Below, piece after piece: positions 33,676-41,653 of a DNA stretch of 64,000 nucleotides. Location of the stretch: assembly GCA_025056865.1 (NCBI GenBank), contig JANWVO010000038.1, forward strand, positions 1-64,000, given 5' to 3'. Source of the stretch: Bryobacteraceae bacterium (lineage in GTDB: Bacteria; Acidobacteriota; Terriglobia; Bryobacterales; Bryobacteraceae). Below the pieces are notes generated by a model. It searched no databases. It worked only from the letters and a program-made list of their open reading frames with translations, and had not been told where the DNA came from. The stretch's first letter is position 1. Each line of letters starts with the position of its first letter. A program made the translations under genes and the position numbers.

Positions 33676-35037
33676 TCATTTCGACCAGACCGGCATCCAG
33701 TTGTTGCCTTCCGTCGTCAGTTGCCTGACGCCCGTGCCGTCGGCCAGCATGGTGAAGATCTGGTAGGAGCCGGTGCGGTTGGAACAGAATGCGAGATGGC
33801 GCCCGTCGGGCGCCCAGCTCGGGTTCTCATTCCGTCCCTGGCCGAAGGTGAGCTGCACCGTCTCTTTCGAGGCCACGTCCATGACGAACAGGTTCCAGTT
33901 GCCCGGAGCGTAGCCCCGCGTCCAGGCGAACGCGATGTGCCTTCCTTCGGGATGCCAGGCGGGATTGCCGGCCTCGCCTTCTCCGTTGGTCAGCCGCTCG
34001 ACGTCCGCGCCGTCCATATTCATTCTATATATCTGTTGCAGGCCGCCCCGCCCGCTGACGAAGACGATGTCGGCGCCGGTCTTCGGGTTCACCTTGGGCT
34101 CGGCCTCGATGGCGCGCGTATTGGTGATCCTGCGCGGATTGCTGCCGTCGAGCTCGGCGATGTAGATCTGCATGTAGCCGCTGACGGAGGACGCATACAG
34201 CACATGGCGGCCGTCCGGCGTGAACGACGCCTGGGCGTTGGTGGGCGCCGCCGAGTTGCGGAAGGGGATGAAGCGGCCGGTCTCGGTGGAGTACATCATG
34301 ATCTGCGGCTGGCCCTTGGCGTAGGTGGTGAAGGCGAGACGGCGGCCGTCCGGCGACACCGAGGGCATGGTGCTGATCGAGTTGAAGAAGGTGATGCGGC
34401 GCTGGTTGGAGCCGTCGAAGTCCATCACCCAGATTTCTTTCGTGCCTTTGCCCTGGCGGTCGCTGACGAAGTAGATTTTGGTGCCGACGAGGGAAGGCAC
34501 GCCGAACTGCTGGAGGATGTCGGCGGCATATTCGTGGGCGATCTTGCGCGCGCCGGCTTCGCTGAGTTCGCCGGCATAGAGCCTGGTGAAGACCTTCGCC
34601 GAGCCGGAGTCGGCGAGGCGCGTGTTGAAGAAGCTGCCGGAGGCGACGAGCTGGCCGCCCTGCTCGGCGAGGTAGCCGAAGCCGAGGTAGTCGGCGTTGA
34701 CGGGCGCGGCGGCCCAATCGGCGAGGCAGCGGCCGCCGCAGTCCTTCTGCGCGGCGGCGGGCTGGCGCAGGTCGCGCTCGGTCTGCGGCGGGTTGAGCGG
34801 GTAGAAGCTCTTGGGCGCCATGGTGAAGACGCCGGAGCGCTCGATGTCTTCGAAGACGACGCGGTTGAAGAGGTCGGCATACTGAGCCGAGGCTCCGGCG
34901 CCGCGGAAGTCCGGCAGCGCGATCACCTTCCGGGCGCCGCCGGTGAGGCGGATGATGATGTCGCTCTGCACCTGCGTGAAGGCGGCAACGGCCGCGGCGA
35001 GCACGAGCAGGGAGAGGAGAACGGGGTATCGCTTCAT
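33676..35037 (-). CDS. tolB: Tol-Pal system beta-propeller protein TolB
   Basis: A 453-residue periplasmic protein with an N-terminal signal (LLSLLVLAAAVAAF), the TolB amino-terminal domain (ALPDFRG...FNRVVFEDIERSGVF) and a six-bladed propeller with repeats such as IWVMDFDGSNQRRIT, PSVSPDGRRLAF, IYIAELDGSNPRRIT and NPSWAPDGRHLAF. TolB binds Pal and TolA during cell division. The start overlaps the tolA-like stop by four bases. Confidence 0.96.
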   Translation of the reverse strand: MKRYPVLLSLLVLAAAVAAFTQVQSDIIIRLTGGARKVIALPDFRGAGASAQYADLFNRVVFEDIERSGVFTMAPKSFYPLNPPQTERDLRQPAAAQKDCGGRCLADWAAAPVNADYLGFGYLAEQGGQLVASGSFFNTRLADSGSAKVFTRLYAGELSEAGARKIAHEYAADILQQFGVPSLVGTKIYFVSDRQGKGTKEIWVMDFDGSNQRRITFFNSISTMPSVSPDGRRLAFTTYAKGQPQIMMYSTETGRFIPFRNSAAPTNAQASFTPDGRHVLYASSVSGYMQIYIAELDGSNPRRITNTRAIEAEPKVNPKTGADIVFVSGRGGLQQIYRMNMDGADVERLTNGEGEAGNPAWHPEGRHIAFAWTRGYAPGNWNLFVMDVASKETVQLTFGQGRNENPSWAPDGRHLAFCSNRTGSYQIFTMLADGTGVRQLTTEGNNWMPVWSK

Positions 35038-35828
35038 CGTTTCAGCTCGAACCAGAATTCGACGATTGCGGGATTGCCCTCGCAGCCCGGAGGGATGGGT
35101 TCAAACGGGCCTGCTTCCAAGATAGCGCGCTGCGCCGAGTAATCCAGGGCGACATTGCCGCTGGACTGCACGAGGCGCACGTTGCGCACCTGGCCGTTGC
35201 GGTGGAGTTCGAAGACGACGATGGCGGGCGGCAGCGTGCGGATGCGCGGATCGACCTGTTCGGTGCGCCAACGCTGGGCGACGCGGTCTCGGAGGATGGC
35301 GGCATAGCCGCCGCAGCGCGCGCCGAAGGGAGCGCCGCTGCCGATGCCGACGCCGCCCGAGCCGGGCGCGGTGGCGTACATCGGGCTTGCCGCGGCCTGA
35401 CCGGCGCGGCTGAAGACCTGGTTGTCGCCGAAGTCGCGCTGGTCGCGGCGGGCCACGTCGGCGCGCGGAGCGCGTTCGGTGCGCGGGGCTTTGCGGCTCT
35501 TCAGCGCGATGGCGTCCGGCTCAGGCTCCCGGGCCGCCTTCTTCGGCTCGGCCTTTGGCGGCGTGGGAATCTGCGACTGGGTGTCCGCGGCGACGCGGTT
35601 GACCGGGCCGCTGCGGCCGGGGATGGGGATGCTGCGCACGGGGCTGACGCTGTAGGCTCCGCCGCCACCGAGCGAATTGGGGTCGCCCCAGGGCTGCCTG
35701 CGGCCGAAGCCGGTGAAGCTGGCGGCGGCAATCAGCGTGAAGACCGCGGCATGCAGCGCGAGCGAGGCGAGCAGCGGACGCCGCAGCCCGTCCCGCTCCT
35801 CGAGCACGTCGACATGGCGCAGCTCCAT
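35034..35828 (-). CDS. tolA: TolA-like protein with a TonB-type C-terminus
   Basis: A 264-residue protein with one N-terminal membrane helix (LLASLALHAAVFTLIAAASFTGF), a basic/Pro-rich linker and a C-terminal domain (GGYAAILRDRVAQRWRTEQVDPR..LPPAIVVFELHRNGQVRNVRLVQSSGN..LDYSAQRAI) typical of TonB/TolA. The long helical domain of E. coli TolA is absent, as in many other phyla. Position between tolR and tolB defines it as the system's TolA. Confidence 0.88.
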   Translation of the reverse strand: MELRHVDVLEERDGLRRPLLASLALHAAVFTLIAAASFTGFGRRQPWGDPNSLGGGGAYSVSPVRSIPIPGRSGPVNRVAADTQSQIPTPPKAEPKKAAREPEPDAIALKSRKAPRTERAPRADVARRDQRDFGDNQVFSRAGQAAASPMYATAPGSGGVGIGSGAPFGARCGGYAAILRDRVAQRWRTEQVDPRIRTLPPAIVVFELHRNGQVRNVRLVQSSGNVALDYSAQRAILEAGPFEPIPPGCEGNPAIVEFWFELKR

Positions 35829-35840
35829 GGCTCCCCGTAT

Positions 35841-36287
35841 TCATCGTCCCGCATCGGCGGGCTGGGTGACGACGCGGACATCGAGCCGCTGCTCGCCAAG
35901 GACGCTGATGACCTGGGCAATGGGGTCCCAGATGGTCTGCGCATCGGCGCGCACGTAGACGGCTTTCGCGCCGGGGAAGCGCCGCCGGAACTCCTCGCCG
36001 AGACGGTGGATGTTGACGGGCGACTCGTTCAGGTACAGCTCGCCGTTGCGGGTGAGCGTGACGACGGGGAGCTCCTCGGCGCTGTCGCGCACCTGCTTCA
36101 CCTTGGGCACCTGGACTTCGAGGCCGAACTCCATGACATGCGCGGTGAGCATGAAGATGATGAGCAGCACGAGGACGACGTCGACGAGCGGGACGACGTT
36201 GATTTCCGACAGCGCGCCGACGCTGCGGCGGCGGAAGCTGCCGCCGCGGACCGGACCGCCGGCGGAACCGTTGAGCGAGAAGCCCAT
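35841..36287 (-). CDS. tolR: Tol-Pal proton channel subunit TolR (ExbD family)
   Basis: A 148-residue ExbD-type protein with a cytoplasmic start, SEINVVPLVDVVLVLLIIFMLTAHVME as the single membrane helix with its conserved proton-carrying aspartate, and a periplasmic domain. Together with TolQ it energises TolA. It starts four bases after tolQ. Confidence 0.95.
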   Translation of the reverse strand: MGFSLNGSAGGPVRGGSFRRRSVGALSEINVVPLVDVVLVLLIIFMLTAHVMEFGLEVQVPKVKQVRDSAEELPVVTLTRNGELYLNESPVNIHRLGEEFRRRFPGAKAVYVRADAQTIWDPIAQVISVLGEQRLDVRVVTQPADAGR

Positions 36288-36291
36288 GGCC

Positions 36292-36978
36292 TTACTCCTC
36301 GAACTGGCGCTCGACCATGTTCAGGAACTCGAGCGCGAAGTCGTCCATGCGCGCGGCGAATTCCTTGATGGAGTGTCCGAAGGCGTTGTAGGCCACGGCG
36401 GCGGGAATGGCGGCGGCGAGGCCCGCGGCGGTGGCCACCAGCGCTTCGCTGATGCCGGGGGCGACGGCGCGGAGGCTGGCGCTGCCCGCCGTGCCGAGGC
36501 CCTGGAAAGCGTCGATGATGCCGAGCACGGTGCCGAACAGGCCGACGAACGGGGAGACAGTGGCGGTGGTGGCCAGCCAGCTCATGCGCCGTTCGAGCCG
36601 CGCCACCTCCTCGCTGATGCCGAGCTGGAGGGCGCGCTCGAGCGCGTTCTTGTTGACGATGCGGCCGCGCGCCTTGAGCTGCCGCGCCACTTCCTGATAG
36701 CCGAAGTCGAAGACGCCGGTGAGCGGCGAGGCGCGGAACTGCTCGAGCGCCACGGCCACGGCGTCGAGGCCCGGCGCCTTGCGGAAGGCGCGCAGGAAGG
36801 CCGAGTTGGCCTGTCCGCTGTGGCGGAACTGCGACCACTTTGCGAAGATCACCGCCCAGCTCATCAGCGAGGCGGCCAGCAGCAGCAGGAGAACAACCTT
36901 GGCGATGGGAGAAGCCGCAAGCACCAGCTCCAGGAGCGAGTGCTGCTGGAGCAGGGCCGCGGGCAACGTCTGGAACAA
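36292..36978 (-). CDS. tolQ: Tol-Pal proton channel subunit TolQ (ExbB family)
   Basis: A 228-residue ExbB-type protein with three membrane helices; the conserved ATTATVSPFVGLFGTVLGIIDAFQGLG and ISEALVATAAGLAAAIPAAVAYNAF form the channel. The start codon is TTG, with GGGAG about eight bases upstream. It is first in the minus-strand Tol-Pal set and divergent from recN. A TATGAT on the minus strand about 35 bases upstream may be a -10 box. Confidence 0.95.
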   Translation of the reverse strand: MFQTLPAALLQQHSLLELVLAASPIAKVVLLLLLAASLMSWAVIFAKWSQFRHSGQANSAFLRAFRKAPGLDAVAVALEQFRASPLTGVFDFGYQEVARQLKARGRIVNKNALERALQLGISEEVARLERRMSWLATTATVSPFVGLFGTVLGIIDAFQGLGTAGSASLRAVAPGISEALVATAAGLAAAIPAAVAYNAFGHSIKEFAARMDDFALEFLNMVERQFEE

Positions 36979-37092
36979 GATGCACGCTCCCTGTGTGGCT
37001 CTACCCGACCATCATATCGAAGCGGGGCGGAGCGCGGGCATGAATCATTTTGATGAGGATTTGTTCTGGCGCGGGCGCGGGGCGCGGGATTT

Positions 37093-37098
37093 TATACT
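37093..37098 (+). promoter_or_regulatory. Candidate -10 box (TATACT) for recN
   Basis: TATACT lies eight bases before the recN ATG, implying a near-leaderless transcript. There is no clear -35 hexamer in the very GC-rich spacer upstream. A LexA-like box is not recognisable. Confidence 0.25.
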
Positions 37099-37106
37099 TG
37101 TGCTGA

Positions 37107-38780
37107 ATGCTGGTGGAACTGGCCGTCGAGAACCTGGCCGTCGTCGAGCGGCTGCGGCTGCGCCTGCATCCCGGCTTCAATGCGCTGACGGGCGAGACGG
37201 GCAGCGGCAAGAGCCTGATCGTCGGGGCGCTGAGCCTGCTGTTCGGGGGGCGCGCGTCGGCCGAGATGATCCGCACAGGCGAGGAGCGCGCGCTGGTGTC
37301 CGGCATCTTTGAAGCGCCCGCGGATGCGCGCTTCCGCGGGCTGCTGGAGGAGGCGGGCGTCGCCGCCGAGGACGGCGAGCTGCTGATCGAGCGCGAGATC
37401 ACGGCCTCGGGCAAGAGCCGCGCATGGGCGGGTTCGCGGCCGGTGACGATCGCATTCCTGAAAGAGCTGGCGCCGTTTCTCGGCGACATCCACGGGCAGC
37501 ACGACCAGCAGAAGCTGTTCCTGCCGGAAGCGCAGCGCGAGATGCTGGACGAGGCCGCTGGAGCGCGCGGGCTGCTGGAGCAGGTGCGGGAGGCCTGGCG
37601 CGCCTGGCGCGCGGCGCAGCGCGAGCTGGCCGAACTCGACCGCGCCGAGCAGGAGCGGCTGCGGCTGGCCGACCTGTGGCGGATGCAGCGCAACGAGATC
37701 GCGGCGGCGGCGCTGAAGGCGGGCGAGGACGCGCAACTGGAGAACGAGCGGCGCGTGCTGCGCAACGTGGCGAAGCTGAGCGAGGCGGTGGCCGGCGCGT
37801 ACGAGCTGCTGGAAGAGTCCGAGACGAGCGCTTCGTCGGCGGTAGGGCAGGCGCTGAAGCGGCTGGAGGAGGCGGCGCGGATCGACGAGAGCCTGGCTCC
37901 GCTGGCAGAGACGCTGCGGCCGGCGCAGATCGCCATTCAGGAGGCATCGCACGAGCTGCGGCATTATCTGGGCCGCCTGGAAGCGGATCCGCGGCGGCTG
38001 GAAGAAGTGGAGTCGCGGCTGGCGCTGATCGAACGGCTGAAGCGCAAGTACGGGGCGACGATCGAGGAGATCCTCGCGTTCCTGGAGGACGTTTCGGCGA
38101 AGCTCGCCACGCTGGAAGGCGCGGGCGAGCGGCGCGCGCAGCTCGAACAGGAGATGGCGCGGCAGGAGGCGCGCTACCGCGAGCTGGCCGGGCGGCTGCG
38201 CGAGACGCGCGTGCGCGAGGCGAGGCGGCTGGCGAAGAAGGTGCAGGAGGAGCTGGGCGGGCTGGCGATGCCGGGCGCGGTGTTCCGGATCGAAGTGGAG
38301 CCGTGCGAGCCGGGCGAGGAAGGCATGGACGCAGTGCGTTTCCTGTTTTCCGCCAACGCGGGCGAGGAGCCGCGGCCGCTGGACCGCGTGGCAAGCGGCG
38401 GCGAGCTGTCGCGCGTGGCGCTGGCGATCAAGACCTGCATGGCTCCGGCGGAGAAGGGCGCGGCGCGGACGCTGGTGTTCGACGAAGTGGACGCGGGCGT
38501 GGGCGGCGCGGCGGGCGAGATGATCGGGCGGCGGCTGCGCGAGCTGGCGCGCCATCATCAGGTGCTGTGCGTGACGCACCTGGCGCAGATCGCCGGCTTC
38601 GCGGACCACCACTATCTGGTTTCGAAAAGCGAAACCGGCGGCCGGACGGCCGCCGGTGTGGAACTGCTGGGGAAGAAGGAGCGCATCCGCGAGATCGCCC
38701 GGATGCTCTCCGGGCAGAAGCTGACGCCGGAGGCGCTCCGCCACGCCGAGAAGCTGGTGGAGCAGTTCTCGGCGGGCTGA
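37107..38780 (+). CDS. recN: DNA repair protein RecN
   Basis: A 557-residue SMC-like ATPase for double-strand-break repair. Walker A is GETGSGKS (29-36), DIHGQHDQQKLF is the family's central motif, a long coiled coil occupies about 150-370, and Walker B reads TLVFDEVDAGVGGAAGEMIGRRL followed by VTHLAQIAGFADHHYLVSK. The length matches the family. It is convergent with the isomerase gene with only 10 bases between the stops. Confidence 0.97.
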   Translation: MLVELAVENLAVVERLRLRLHPGFNALTGETGSGKSLIVGALSLLFGGRASAEMIRTGEERALVSGIFEAPADARFRGLLEEAGVAAEDGELLIEREITASGKSRAWAGSRPVTIAFLKELAPFLGDIHGQHDQQKLFLPEAQREMLDEAAGARGLLEQVREAWRAWRAAQRELAELDRAEQERLRLADLWRMQRNEIAAAALKAGEDAQLENERRVLRNVAKLSEAVAGAYELLEESETSASSAVGQALKRLEEAARIDESLAPLAETLRPAQIAIQEASHELRHYLGRLEADPRRLEEVESRLALIERLKRKYGATIEEILAFLEDVSAKLATLEGAGERRAQLEQEMARQEARYRELAGRLRETRVREARRLAKKVQEELGGLAMPGAVFRIEVEPCEPGEEGMDAVRFLFSANAGEEPRPLDRVASGGELSRVALAIKTCMAPAEKGAARTLVFDEVDAGVGGAAGEMIGRRLRELARHHQVLCVTHLAQIAGFADHHYLVSKSETGGRTAAGVELLGKKERIREIARMLSGQKLTPEALRHAEKLVEQFSAG

Positions 38781-38790
38781 GCGGCGCGGC

Positions 38791-40200
38791 TCAGCCCTTG
38801 TGCCAGTACATCTCCCAGCCGAGATACCTGCGCCCGGCCTCGTAGACGGCCGCCGCCACGCGGGAAAGGTTGGCGGCGACGTGGTGTTCGAAGCCGTTCT
38901 CGCAGATGTAGTGCAGCAGCCCCTGGAGGTTGGGGATGCGCACGACGCCCGCGCCGCCGAAGGTTTCGAGCGGATCGGTGGTGAACTCGCCTTCGCCGAC
39001 GTAAGCCTTCAGCTTCCCTTCGGTGTCGACGGTGGACAGGCGCAGGTAGGTCATCGGCCCGGCCTTGACGCGGCCCACGACGGTGCCGAAGGTGTTCAGC
39101 TTGCCGACAGTGCCGGCGATGATCTCCTGATAGTCCATGCGCGCGGTTTCGAAGAAATGCTTCGGCAGGTTGGAGCAGTGGAAGCAGACGGCCTTGTCGG
39201 GATCGTCGCCGTAGTTGTTGTTCCAGTCCAGAAGCGCGCTGGGAGTGCCTGAGGCGAGGGCGAGCGCGTACATGGAGACGACGCCGGGCACGTCGACCTC
39301 GCAGGCGCTCGGCAGCAGCCGGTTGGAGAGCATGCTCATCACGGTGCAGGGCACGACGCCGAAGTACTCTTCCATCGCGGTCCAGCACTGGACGGCGGTG
39401 ACGGTGATGTCGTTGTCGGCCATCCAGCGGTCGATGACCGTGCCGAGCTTGGCCATCTTGAGAAGCGCGGCGGCATCGATGCCTTCGGTCGAGACGTAGG
39501 CCTTGATGTCGGCGAGCTTGGCCTGCACGGCCGGATCGTCGTCGGCGAGGCGGCCGATGCGGCCGAAGATCTCCGAAAGGTCGATGGTGTCGACGTCGAT
39601 GCCGGCGGCTTCCAGCAGCTTCTCGCTGTAGCGGACGGTGTTGAAGGCGGCAGGGCGGGCGCCGATGGCACCGACGCGGCACCTGCGCAGGCCGTTGACG
39701 ACGCGGCAGACGGCGGCGAACCAGGCCACGTCTTCCGCGAACTCGGGGCTGGAGGGCGCGACGGTGTGCAGGCGGGTGAGCGAGTAGGGGATGCCGAACT
39801 GCCGGAGGTTGTTGCAGACGCTCATCTTGCCGCAGAAGCTGTCGCGGCGGTCGGCGATGGTCATGCTGGAAGCGCGGTCCGGCGTGGCCTGCACGAGCAC
39901 GGGCACGCGGAGCCCGGAGCCGCGCAGGGCTTCGGCCACGCCGCGCTCGTCGCCGAAGTTGGGGAGGGTGACGATGACGCCGTCGATTTCGTGGCGGTGG
40001 CGGTCGAACAGCTCAGCGCACTTTTTCGCGTCGGCGCGCGTTTCCACGGCGCCGTACTTGGTGTCCTCCGGCGAAAGGACAACGACCCCGTAGCCGAGTT
40101 TTTCGAGAACCTGAATCATCTCTTCCCGGCCGGACTTGGCCAGGTGATCCGGGAAGAATCCGCGGTTGCCAACGATCACGCCGAAGGTCTGCTTTTTCAT
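38791..40200 (-). CDS. L-fucose/L-arabinose isomerase family protein
   Basis: A 469-residue protein of the L-fucose/L-arabinose isomerase fold. It starts FGVIVGNRGFFPDHLAKSGREE, has IDGVIVTLPNFGDE, TAVQCWTAMEEYFGVVPCTVMSML and SACEVDVPGVVSMYALALASGTPSALLDWNN, which contain the acidic metal-ligand positions of the family. The substrate cannot be told from sequence; ketose/aldose interconversion of a deoxy- or pentose sugar is likely. The start at 40200 has AGGAG nine bases upstream, and that site is part of a short palindrome AGGAGACTCCT. A LacI-type operator sits 14 bases upstream of the start. Confidence 0.85.
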   Translation of the reverse strand: MKKQTFGVIVGNRGFFPDHLAKSGREEMIQVLEKLGYGVVVLSPEDTKYGAVETRADAKKCAELFDRHRHEIDGVIVTLPNFGDERGVAEALRGSGLRVPVLVQATPDRASSMTIADRRDSFCGKMSVCNNLRQFGIPYSLTRLHTVAPSSPEFAEDVAWFAAVCRVVNGLRRCRVGAIGARPAAFNTVRYSEKLLEAAGIDVDTIDLSEIFGRIGRLADDDPAVQAKLADIKAYVSTEGIDAAALLKMAKLGTVIDRWMADNDITVTAVQCWTAMEEYFGVVPCTVMSMLSNRLLPSACEVDVPGVVSMYALALASGTPSALLDWNNNYGDDPDKAVCFHCSNLPKHFFETARMDYQEIIAGTVGKLNTFGTVVGRVKAGPMTYLRLSTVDTEGKLKAYVGEGEFTTDPLETFGGAGVVRIPNLQGLLHYICENGFEHHVAANLSRVAAAVYEAGRRYLGWEMYWHKG

Positions 40201-40213
40201 GGAAGGAGTCTCC

Positions 40214-40227
40214 TGCAAACGATTGCA
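40214..40227 (-). promoter_or_regulatory. LacI-family operator upstream of the isomerase gene
   Basis: TGCAAACGATTGCA matches the LacI/GalR-family consensus TGNAANCGNTTNCA at every defined position. It lies 14 bases before the isomerase ATG. On the minus strand a TTGAAA at 40245-40250 sits 17 bases before a TGCAAT inside the operator, so the operator would cover the -10 region and repress by steric block. No LacI-type regulator is encoded in the window. Confidence 0.7.
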
Positions 40228-40551
40228 ATGCAGCGATTCTATCGTTTCAACCGGTGGCGGTCAATCGTGCGGGCGGAGCGGCGCGGGCGGCTGCTACACT
40301 GGAATTTCCCGCGAGTGAGACGAATCTTCAAGCTGCTGGCCGGCGTGGGATTGTGTATCCTAGGCATCATCGGGTGGCTTCTGCCGGTCATTCCCGGGTG
40401 GGCGTTCATGATCCCCGGGCTGATCATCCTTTCCGACTTCTTCCCGCCGCTGCGAAGGCTGCTGCGCTGGGCCGAAGCGAGGGTGAAGGAAGAAGCAGCA
40501 AGGCTGAAGAAGAGACCCGCCGGCGGCGGCAGCCGGCCGCCGGACGAGTAA
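40228..40551 (+). CDS. PGPGW-type small membrane protein
   Basis: A 107-residue protein with two membrane segments around the signature GWLLPVIPGWAFMIPGLIIL, characteristic of the PGPGW family of putative transmembrane proteins of unknown function. A positively charged N-terminus and a basic C-terminal tail flank them. The start is uncertain: ATG 40228 abuts the LacI-type operator, while GTG 40314 would give a 78-residue protein with the same membrane core and has a TACACT box shortly upstream. It is followed four bases later by the DAHP synthase gene. Confidence 0.75.
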   Translation: MQRFYRFNRWRSIVRAERRGRLLHWNFPRVRRIFKLLAGVGLCILGIIGWLLPVIPGWAFMIPGLIILSDFFPPLRRLLRWAEARVKEEAARLKKRPAGGGSRPPDE

Positions 40552-40555
40552 GGCA

Positions 40556-41626
40556 ATGCCGTACCGCACCGACGACGTCCGCATTCAGCAGATTTACGAG
40601 CTGATCACGCCGCAGGCGCTGCTCGACGAGTATCCCCTGAAGGAAGAGGGCGCGAAGCTGGTGTACGAGTCGCGCCATACGATCCACAATCTGCTCTACG
40701 GGCGGGACCTGCGGCTGGCGGTGATCGCGGGCCCGTGCTCGATCCACGACGTGGCGGCGGCGGAAGACTACGCCGGGCGGCTTCAGGAACTGGCGCGGCA
40801 GTATCAGGACGCGCTGTTCGTGATCATGCGCGTCTACTTCGAGAAGCCGCGGACGACGGTGGGCTGGAAGGGGCTGATCAACGATCCGTTCCTCGACGGC
40901 AGCTTCCAGATCAACGAAGGGCTGCGGCGGGCGCGCGGGCTGCTGCTGCGGCTGACCGAGATGGGCATACCGTGCGCCACCGAGTTCCTGGACATGATCA
41001 CGCCGCAGTACATCGGCGACCTGATCTCGTACGGGGCCATCGGCGCGCGCACGACGGAAAGCCAGGTGCACCGGGAGCTGGCCAGCGGGCTGTCCTGCCC
41101 GGTGGGCTTCAAGAACGGCACCGACGGCAATTTCAAGATCGCGATCGACGCGGTGCGCGCGGCGCGGATCTCGCACCATTTCCTCTCCGTGACCAAGGCG
41201 GGCCATTCGGCGATCGTCTGCACGAAGGGCAACCGCGACTGCCACGTGATCCTGCGCGGAGGCAAGCTGCCGAACTTCGACGAGCAGTCGATCGAGACGG
41301 TGCTGCTGAGCCTGCGCGGGGCGAAGCTGCCGGACCGCGTGGTGGTGGACTGCTCGCACGCGAATTCGCTGAAGAACTTCCGGCTTCAGGCGGCGGTGGC
41401 GCGCAACCTTGCGATGCAGATTTCGGCCGGCCAGACGGGCATCTTCGGCGTGATGCTGGAGTCCTTCCTGGTGGCCGGGCGGCAGGACCTGGTGCCGGGG
41501 CAGCCGCTGGTGTACGGGCAGTCGATCACGGACGCCTGCATTGATCTGGAAGAGACGCGGCAGATCTTCGACGTGCTGGCCGAGGCGGTGATCCGCCGCA
41601 TGGCCGCCGCGCACGCAGCCTCCTGA
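40556..41626 (+). CDS. aroG: 3-deoxy-7-phosphoheptulonate synthase, AroG type
   Basis: A 356-residue type I DAHP synthase, which condenses phosphoenolpyruvate with erythrose-4-phosphate to start the shikimate pathway. Motifs include [47 protein letters not shown] and [10 protein letters not shown], carrying phosphoenolpyruvate and metal ligands. The length is standard for the AroF/G/H family, which is usually feedback-inhibited by an aromatic amino acid; the controlling amino acid cannot be read here. Confidence 0.96.
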   Translation: MPYRTDDVRIQQIYELITPQALLDEYPLKEEGAKLVYESRHTIHNLLYGRDLRLAVIAGPCSIHDVAAAEDYAGRLQELARQYQDALFVIMRVYFEKPRTTVGWKGLINDPFLDGSFQINEGLRRARGLLLRLTEMGIPCATEFLDMITPQYIGDLISYGAIGARTTESQVHRELASGLSCPVGFKNGTDGNFKIAIDAVRAARISHHFLSVTKAGHSAIVCTKGNRDCHVILRGGKLPNFDEQSIETVLLSLRGAKLPDRVVVDCSHANSLKNFRLQAAVARNLAMQISAGQTGIFGVMLESFLVAGRQDLVPGQPLVYGQSITDACIDLEETRQIFDVLAEAVIRRMAAAHAAS

Positions 41627-41653
41627 GCCCGGCTGCGGGACAATGGGATTCCG

